Source: Davidsoniella eucalypti (lineage: Eukaryota; Ascomycota; Sordariomycetes; Microascales; Ceratocystidaceae). From it: DNA of 64,000 nt. Location: positions 211,864-275,863 of the forward strand of contig RMBW01000032.1 of NCBI GenBank assembly GCA_004009845.1. The letters are read 5' to 3'. The notes beneath the pieces are model-generated. The model saw only the letters and a program-made list of their open reading frames with translations, did not search any database and was not told where the DNA came from. Below, piece after piece: positions 63,619-64,000 of the stretch (position 1 is its first letter; each line of letters starts with the position of its first letter). The translations under genes and the position numbers were made by a program.

Positions 63619-64000
63619 ATCTGTGATGTTTTGGTCAGCGTTTGGAGTTAGGGATTTTTGCTTTCATATTCGTTATATATATTTGGATCGGTTTGGATTA
63701 TCATGTTCAAAATAGAATGCATCTTTCTTCAGTACTTTACTAAGATGTGGTTGTGTTGGTTGACTTCTGATATTAATTCACTTATTCGAAAGTTTTTTTT
63801 TAAAAAAGGTCTACGTACTGATACATCGTAGTAATACAGTGTCATGTCCCAAAAGGAAACAGTCAACTGGTGTTGTCTTCCAACCTTCAAACAGTTTTTA
63901 GCGGTTAGCAATTATACATGGTACTCTTTTTCTATGACTTTAGGGTCTGGTATTATATGACTTGACTTGACTATATTTAACAAAGGCGTACGTATATTAA
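63619..64000. other. 3' flank of rpf1 to the window edge
   Basis: AT-rich, with an A/T homopolymer junction at 63796-63807. No gene seen. Confidence 0.4.

Overview
This is nuclear DNA from a filamentous ascomycete (Pezizomycotina, most likely a Sordariomycete; genus not determinable from sequence alone). Three things point there. Genes carry one to three short spliceosomal introns (62-257 nt, GTAAGT/GTATGT/GTACGT donors, some CTAAC-type branch sites). Several families are typical of Pezizomycotina (HET domain, CipC, a fungal GH18 endoglucosaminidase-type protein, a histidine acid phosphatase). Coding sequence is markedly more GC-rich than the AT-rich spacers.

The window holds 14 well supported protein genes (one cut by the left edge), one weak gene candidate and one tRNA. 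From left to right: the 3' end of a Rad9/Crb2 checkpoint adaptor (+); a GH18 protein (-); a small Cys-rich acidic-tailed protein (+); a weak two-exon candidate (-); a PAF-acetylhydrolase-like lipase (+); a MetE C-terminal-domain-like methyltransferase (-); CipC (-, four exons); the SPX-EXS phosphate exporter Syg1 (+); an M18 aminopeptidase with a long N-terminal extension (-); a HET-domain protein (-); a histidine acid phosphatase (+); a conserved polyQ protein of unknown function (+); the large subunit of chromatin assembly factor 1 (+); tRNA-Ser(AGA) (+); the PAK kinase Cla4 (-); glycyl-tRNA synthetase (-); and ribosome production factor Rpf1 (+). The genes are mostly unrelated housekeeping and accessory functions, not a cluster. 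The only clear functional pairing is the divergent glycyl-tRNA synthetase / RPF1 pair, which share a 522 bp promoter and both serve translation capacity.

Gene density is low. Three large spacers (24.7-30.7, 32.5-42.5 and 53.7-59.5 kb) show no convincing gene. The 32.5-42.5 kb spacer contains a 519 bp element with well conserved inverted repeats (a MITE-like or foldback candidate) that encloses a short coding-like frame.

The most distinctive signal is strand-specific absence of ATG. The 1,276 nt upstream of the polyQ protein contain no ATG on the + strand, while the other strand has roughly normal ATG frequency. The 1,017 nt upstream of the CAF-1 gene contain only one ATG, which opens a 14-codon uORF. 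In the same window, short ATG-free stretches begin near the predicted TATA boxes of two other genes. Together this suggests that these two adjacent genes carry unusually long 5' leaders. I found no operon-like or defence-like new system. The unusual items are these leaders, the inverted-repeat element, the fused N-terminal region of the M18 peptidase, and a stop codon embedded in a splice donor of cipC.
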